Below, one piece after another: positions 59,767 to 64,000 of a stretch of 64,000 nt of DNA. The DNA is from Caldifarciminota bacterium UBA5631. Its GTDB lineage: Bacteria > Hydrothermota > Hydrothermia > UBA1063. The DNA lies in NCBI GenBank assembly GCA_002421425.1, contig DIJZ01000025.1:1-64000 (forward strand), in the 5' to 3' direction. Every line of letters starts with the position of its first letter. Position 1 is the stretch's first letter. The notes below the pieces were generated by a model, which was given only the letters and a program-made list of their open reading frames with translations, did not search any database and had not been told where the DNA came from. The translations under genes were made by a program, and so were the position numbers.

Positions 59767-60897
59767 ATGATAGTCATAAAAGCTGGTAAAATTCTAACAA
59801 TGAGGGACCCAATGGTAATGGAGGGTAAGTACATCATTGTTGAGGACGGTATCATAACCGATATTTCTTCAGCAAAACCTACGATGGGAGAGTTTGTAGA
59901 TGCAAGTAAAATGGTGGTATTACCCTCCTTTATTGATCCAGCGACGGCTTTAGGATTGGCAGAAGAAGGGGCAGGCTTCGACTACTACGATGCTGACGAG
60001 CGCACTAATCCTTCACTTCCTCAGCTGAGAAGTATAGATGCGTTTTACCCTAAAGATCAGGGGATAAAGGATGCTGCCCGCGGTGGTGTATCTTATTTTG
60101 TATCTTCACCGGGTGATTCTGCGGTTTTTTCAGGTCTTGAAGGCGTTTTTTCTGTGAGGGGTAATACCGCTGATGAAATGATACGAAAATTTCCTTTTGC
60201 ACTGAAATTGAATATGAACTATAGCGCCAGAATCCGCTGGCGCTCCGAGGGAAAGTTTCCTTCGACAAAGATGGGTATTCTTGCACTGATACGGGAGAAA
60301 TTTGAAAAAGCGAAGAGCTACAGCAAGAAGAAAGAAAAGGAAAAAGATCTCGAAATGGAATCCATTTTGAAGGTCTTAAACCGAGAGATACCGCTAAAAG
60401 TGGCCGTTAACACGAGAGACGAGATTGAGAAGGCCCTTGAACTCAAGAGGGACTATAACATCGACATAATTTTACAGGAGGCAGAAGATAGTTTTATGCT
60501 AGCTGATCAGATAAAGAAGGAAGATGTGCCCATTATTGTAGGTCCTTACTTTATGGCAGGAAGGATGTATCACCAGCGCCACCATTATGCAAAATATGCC
60601 TTCGACCTATATGAAAAGGGGATCCTTTTCTCCCTAACAACTAACCATCCTCAAATCCCTGTGAATTACCTTTACCATCAATCGGTTTTGCTCGTAAAAA
60701 TAGGGATACCCGAGATTGATGCCATTAAGACCATCACCATAAACCCGGCAGCAATACTTGGCATGGATTCGGAAACCGGAACGGTGGAGAAAGGGAAAAA
60801 GGCAAACCTCGTTTTCCTTTCCGACGAGATTTATACCCTGAAGTCAGAGATTGTTGGTCACCTGGTAGAAGGAGAATGGGTATGGAAGAACTTTTAA
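59767..60897 (+). CDS. Amidohydrolase-fold protein lacking all metal ligands (predicted pseudoenzyme)
   Basis: The 376-residue protein aligns end to end with the two amidohydrolases that follow. Where they have HTHTG or HTHIG it has FIDPATALG (about residues 55-62). Their HSH/HCH block is VNTRD, their EHS/EHA block is QEAED, and their catalytic Asp in TTDFP or TSDHP is Asn in TTNHP. The scaffold is intact, including the C-terminal NPAAILGMDSETGTVEKGKKANLVFL composite-domain block, so it is not a decayed gene. A structural or regulatory partner of the next two proteins is inferred. It overlaps the next gene. Confidence 0.75.
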   Translation: MIVIKAGKILTMRDPMVMEGKYIIVEDGIITDISSAKPTMGEFVDASKMVVLPSFIDPATALGLAEEGAGFDYYDADERTNPSLPQLRSIDAFYPKDQGIKDAARGGVSYFVSSPGDSAVFSGLEGVFSVRGNTADEMIRKFPFALKLNMNYSARIRWRSEGKFPSTKMGILALIREKFEKAKSYSKKKEKEKDLEMESILKVLNREIPLKVAVNTRDEIEKALELKRDYNIDIILQEAEDSFMLADQIKKEDVPIIVGPYFMAGRMYHQRHHYAKYAFDLYEKGILFSLTTNHPQIPVNYLYHQSVLLVKIGIPEIDAIKTITINPAAILGMDSETGTVEKGKKANLVFLSDEIYTLKSEIVGHLVEGEWVWKNF

Positions 60898-62039
60898 TCA
60901 TCAAAGGTGGAAAAATCTTTACCATGGAAGGGTCTCTCCTTACGGGGGAATATATTGTGATAAAAAATGGGAAGATCGTAGATATTACTGGAAGTATGGA
61001 GATTCCCAAGGGTGCGCAAGTAATTGACGCTGAAGGCAAGTACGTATATCCTGGATTTATTGACATTCACACCCATACTGGTCTGTGGGAAGAGGGGGTA
61101 AATATTGAGGGCTCTGATGGAAACGAAATGGTTGACCCCGTTACTCCGCATGTGCGCGCCGTAGATGGCATAAATTTTCACGATGATGGCTTCAAAGAAG
61201 CGATTTCCTCGGGTTTAACGACCCTAAATATTATGCCGGGCAGTGGAAATGTTATCGGAGGGCAGGGTGTTGCTACAAAAAGCACTGGGGATATACTACT
61301 TAATCCTTCTGGAATTAAGATGGCTCTTGGTGAAAACCCCAAAAGGGTCTATTCCGCACAGAAAAAGACACCATCAACGCGGCTTGGAAATGCGTTCATT
61401 ATGAGGAAGGCTCTGCAGGATACCCTCAATTACATTCAGAAAAAGAAGAAGGATAAGCACCATTTTGACTTTAAACTGGAGCCTCTGGTGGGCCTTTTTG
61501 AAGGTAAGTATCCTGCAAAAATACATTCTCACAGGGAAGATGATATTCTTACCGCGCTGAGAATAATGAAGGAGTATGGAATCAGATTTACCGTCGAGCA
61601 CTCCACGGAAGGTCATTTAATAGCTGATATTCTTGCGAAAGAGGGAATTCCATGTGCCCTTGGCCCTGTGTTGACTACGAGGGTAAAACAGGAACTGAAA
61701 TTCAGAACACCTGAGACGGCAAGGATATATGAGGAGAAAGGAGTTCTCTTTGCTTTTACTACGGACTTTCCTGTAATTCCCCACTATGGTATTTTTTATT
61801 CGGCACAGATGGCCGTTCGACAGGGACTTTCAACGGATATGGCCCTAAAGGCAATGACAATAAATTCCGCAAAAATCCTTGGTCTTGATGACAGAATTGG
61901 GAGCATCAAAAAGGGAAAAGACGCTGACATTGTTATAACGGACAGAGAAGTTCTTGACCCGAAATTTAAGGTTCTTTTTACGGTTGTAAATGGGAAGGTT
62001 GTTTACGAACACAAGAGCCGTGAAGACCTCTACATTTAG
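60882..62039 (+). CDS. Metal-dependent amidohydrolase (imidazolonepropionase-like)
   Basis: The 385-residue enzyme belongs to the COG1228-type amidohydrolases. It has GFIDIHTHTGL (metal HxH, about residue 63), KIHSHREDD (about 214), FTVEHSTEGH (about 238) and FTTDFPVIPH with the catalytic Asp (about 293). The C-terminal block is NSAKILGLDDRIGSIKKGKDADIVI. AAGGAG at 60869-60874 is spaced seven bases from the ATG at 60882, which is preferred over the ATG at 60876. The substrate is a cyclic amide or peptide-like compound, not determined. Confidence 0.85.
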   Translation: MEELLIIKGGKIFTMEGSLLTGEYIVIKNGKIVDITGSMEIPKGAQVIDAEGKYVYPGFIDIHTHTGLWEEGVNIEGSDGNEMVDPVTPHVRAVDGINFHDDGFKEAISSGLTTLNIMPGSGNVIGGQGVATKSTGDILLNPSGIKMALGENPKRVYSAQKKTPSTRLGNAFIMRKALQDTLNYIQKKKKDKHHFDFKLEPLVGLFEGKYPAKIHSHREDDILTALRIMKEYGIRFTVEHSTEGHLIADILAKEGIPCALGPVLTTRVKQELKFRTPETARIYEEKGVLFAFTTDFPVIPHYGIFYSAQMAVRQGLSTDMALKAMTINSAKILGLDDRIGSIKKGKDADIVITDREVLDPKFKVLFTVVNGKVVYEHKSREDLYI

Positions 62040-62048
62040 GAGGTTTTG

Positions 62049-63170
62049 ATGTTAGTACTGAAAGGTGGGAAAATATTTACGGGAGAGAATTATATCACCA
62101 ACGGCGCCATTTTCATCGAAAACGGGAAAATTGTGAAAGTTCTGAGGCGACAAAGGATTCCTAAAGGTGTCGAGGTCCTTGACCTTCGGGGAAGATATAT
62201 TCTTCCGGGTCTGATTGACGCCCACACCCATATTGGAATGAAGGATGAAGCCTCACCTCGAGATTACTCCGATGTTAATGAGGCTACTGATCCTGCAACT
62301 CCGCACCTTTACGCCATCGACTCCTTTAACTTGGACGACCCTGCTGTTGAAAAAGCCGTTGCCAGTGGCATTACTTCTGTCTTTGTGACACCGGGAAGTG
62401 CAAATCCCATAGGTGGAATTGGCTCTGTGGTAAAACTTCGCAAAACTTCCATACGGGAAATGGTTTTGAGAAAGGAAGCAGGTCTAAAGATGGCCCTCGG
62501 GGAGAATCCCAAACTTACTTACAGAGAGAAAAAGACCTCTCCTACAACGCGGATGGCTACTTCTGCAGTGATTAGAGAATGGTTTTCAAAGGCAATAAAT
62601 TATGACAAAAAGAGGAAAAAGGAACGGGATATCAAGCTTGAAAATATTCTCAAGGCATTGAAAAAGGAAATACCTTGCAGAATTCATTGCCACTCAGTTC
62701 AGGACATTGAAACGGCTCTTCGTTTACAGGAAGAGTTTGGCTTTGAGATGATTCTTGAACATGCCAGTGATGCCCCCCTGGTGGCTGAGAAATTAAAGGG
62801 CAGGGTCAAGGGGGTTGTGGTAGGTCCCCTTTTTGGAGTAAGTTCAAAACCCGAGTCGAAGAATCTGAGCTTTAAAAATCCCTCCGTTCTTGCAAGTTAC
62901 GGAATTCCTGTGGCCATTACTTCCGATCATCCTTTTAATGCAATATATTATCTGAATCTGTACGCTGCTATGAGTTTCAAAGAGGGTCTTGATGAAATCG
63001 CTTCCCTTAAGGCCATAACCTCCCAACCTGCTGATTTCCTGGGCGTCTCAAACAGGGTAGGATACATCCGGAAAGGCAACGACGCTGATATTGTCGTTTT
63101 TAGCGGTCATCCCTTTGATATTATGTCAAAGGTTGAGATGGTTTTTATTGATGGACTTAGAGTGATATAA
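62049..63170 (+). CDS. Metal-dependent amidohydrolase, paralogue
   Basis: The 373-residue enzyme is a close paralogue of the preceding one. Metal and catalytic positions are complete: GLIDAHTHIG (about 58), RIHCHSVQD (about 212), ILEHASDAP (about 237) and ITSDHPFNA (about 292). It shares KMALGENPK and the TPGSANPIGGIG loop with its neighbour. TAGGAGG precedes the ATG at 62049, and a TTG just before it is rejected. The two active copies may differ in substrate. Confidence 0.85.
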   Translation: MLVLKGGKIFTGENYITNGAIFIENGKIVKVLRRQRIPKGVEVLDLRGRYILPGLIDAHTHIGMKDEASPRDYSDVNEATDPATPHLYAIDSFNLDDPAVEKAVASGITSVFVTPGSANPIGGIGSVVKLRKTSIREMVLRKEAGLKMALGENPKLTYREKKTSPTTRMATSAVIREWFSKAINYDKKRKKERDIKLENILKALKKEIPCRIHCHSVQDIETALRLQEEFGFEMILEHASDAPLVAEKLKGRVKGVVVGPLFGVSSKPESKNLSFKNPSVLASYGIPVAITSDHPFNAIYYLNLYAAMSFKEGLDEIASLKAITSQPADFLGVSNRVGYIRKGNDADIVVFSGHPFDIMSKVEMVFIDGLRVI

Positions 63171-63171
63171 T
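63166..63171 (+). promoter_or_regulatory. Possible -10 box of tsaD
   Basis: A TATAAT spans the stop codon of the upstream gene and ends nine bases before the tsaD ATG, with no Shine-Dalgarno between. The gap is larger than in the other leaderless-type sites, so the start may have a leader of about three bases. Confidence 0.35.
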
Positions 63172-63180
63172 TGTTCGAAA

Positions 63181-64000
63181 ATGATTATTCTCGGAATTGA
63201 AACGTCATGCGATGAAACGGCAATAGGTGTTGTAGACGATACCTTTAGGGTTCTCGCAAATCTATCAAAAACCCACCTTGAACACAGTGCTTTTGGAGGT
63301 GTGGTGCCCGAAATAGCCTCCCGTATGCATACTAAATTGATTTATCCCATGACTGAACAGGCCCTAAAAAGGGCTGGAATTACCCTCAATGAAATTGACG
63401 GAATCGCTGTTACATACGGGCCTGGCCTGGTAGGGTCATTGCTTATCGGCCTTGCCTATGGAAAATCCCTGGCTTACCTTTTTCAGAAGCCATTTGTCGG
63501 AGTGAATCACCTGGAGGCTCATATGTTTTCCATCTTCCTGAACGGAGGCCTTCCCAAAGAACCTTATCTTTTCCTTATTGTAAGTGGTGGTCATACAGAA
63601 CTTGTAGTAATGCACAAACCCGGGGAATACGAGTTTCTTGGTGGTACCGTTGACGATGCAGCGGGGGAAGCCCTGGACAAGTTTGCTAAAATGCTTGGGT
63701 TGCCCTATCCGGGTGGTCCCGTAATTGACGAAATGGCTAAAGGAGGTAATCCTTCCTTTTTCCACTTTCCGCGGGCCAGGGTTCAGGGCTTGAATTTCAG
63801 TTTCAGCGGATTGAAGACTGCGGCCCTTTACTACATAAAAGAAAAGGGGATGGAATACGTTAAGCAGAACATAAACGACATCGCTGCTTCATATCAGGAA
63901 GCAGTGGTGGATATGCTGCTTATGAAGGTGGAGAGGGCTTTGAAACAAACAGGGATTAGAAATCTCGGCGTTGTTGGTGGTGTAAGTATGAACTCTCGTA
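63181..64000 (+). CDS. tsaD: tRNA N6-adenosine threonylcarbamoyltransferase, 5' part
   Basis: The 3' end is cut by the window edge, and 273 codons are seen. TsaD moves the threonylcarbamoyl group from TC-AMP to A37 of tRNAs. It has ILGIETSCDETAIGVV, GGVVPEIASRMH, the metal motif VNHLEAH (about residues 109-115), LIVSGGHTEL, GGTVDDAAGEALDKFAKMLGLPYPGGP in successive blocks, and NFSFSGLKTA. The Sua5 domain at 26361 makes its substrate. Confidence 0.96.
   Translation, partial: MIILGIETSCDETAIGVVDDTFRVLANLSKTHLEHSAFGGVVPEIASRMHTKLIYPMTEQALKRAGITLNEIDGIAVTYGPGLVGSLLIGLAYGKSLAYLFQKPFVGVNHLEAHMFSIFLNGGLPKEPYLFLIVSGGHTELVVMHKPGEYEFLGGTVDDAAGEALDKFAKMLGLPYPGGPVIDEMAKGGNPSFFHFPRARVQGLNFSFSGLKTAALYYIKEKGMEYVKQNINDIAASYQEAVVDMLLMKVERALKQTGIRNLGVVGGVSMNSR

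Noticed and set aside
1..64000. CRISPR arrays, prophage genes, rRNA genes, intact insertion sequences
   Set aside because: No regularly spaced repeats, phage structural or integrase proteins, rRNA-like stretches or transposase genes were seen on either strand.

Overview
The window reads as a chromosomal segment of an uncultivated, two-membrane, fermentative and probably thermophilic bacterium. Outer-membrane biology is shown by LolC/E and LolD homologues, lspA, a long OmpA-type protein, predicted outer-membrane barrels and several lipoboxes. The elongated TrmB is of a type known from thermophiles. The mix of LVIVD-repeat and PKD lipoproteins, a subtilase with a T9SS-like tail, and genes for short-chain acyl-phosphate metabolism reminds me of candidate phyla such as WOR-3/Stahlbacteria or Hydrothermae. 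That assignment is a low-confidence inference. No rRNA, CRISPR array, prophage or intact insertion sequence was found.

Layout. 1-3149 holds rpmF and rpmA (divergent), a DUF72 protein and recJ. 3181-15195 is a long, tightly packed plus-strand run: a HypE/AIR-synthase-like protein, metK-ahcY (SAM cycle), a four-gene membrane module of unknown function (7333-10712), lspA, an outer-membrane-like protein, urocanase and a polyprenyl-phosphate sugar transferase. 15752-21672 is an AT-rich surface-polysaccharide locus (Wzz, three glycosyltransferases, a Wzy-like ligase/polymerase). 21999-23129 encodes two lipoproteins. 24076-31396 is an eight-gene operon: lepB, trmB, a lipoprotein, a fused Sua5/YwlE-type protein, buk, ptb, ackA and a DUF3108 protein.

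The minus strand then carries a mixed operon (small lipoprotein, tRNA-Ala, tRNA-Leu, BtuF-like protein; 32569 to 31376), a six-gene operon (lysS, lolC/E, lolD, a FemAB-like protein, a glycosyltransferase, a Wzx-like flippase) and an ABC-2 exporter pair. A TPP riboswitch at 41681 precedes thiC-thiM-thi4-thiE. The rest holds a PKD/FN3/LVIVD lipoprotein, a DUF2207 protein, galE-acyP, manC with two envelope proteins, a PlsY-like/DGK1-like fusion, a secreted subtilase, three tandem amidohydrolase paralogues (the first stripped of its metal ligands) and the start of tsaD, which runs off the end.

How it fits together. Amino-acid or peptide catabolism (subtilase, urocanase, amidohydrolases) could feed ATP formation from acyl phosphates by Buk and AckA. 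SAM turnover, thiamine synthesis and t6A formation (Sua5 domain, TsaD) are housekeeping. Two polysaccharide loci, GDP-mannose synthesis and lipoprotein sorting build the cell surface.

The most striking regulatory feature is a recurring promoter layout. At seven genes that begin a transcription unit, a TATAAT-like -10 box ends six or seven bases before the start codon and no Shine-Dalgarno sequence is present. This predicts leaderless mRNAs beside an ordinary SD-led class. The best candidates for undescribed biology are the four-gene membrane module (7333-10712), the amidohydrolase triplet with a pseudoenzyme (59767-63170) and the PlsY/DGK1-like fusion (55576-56766).
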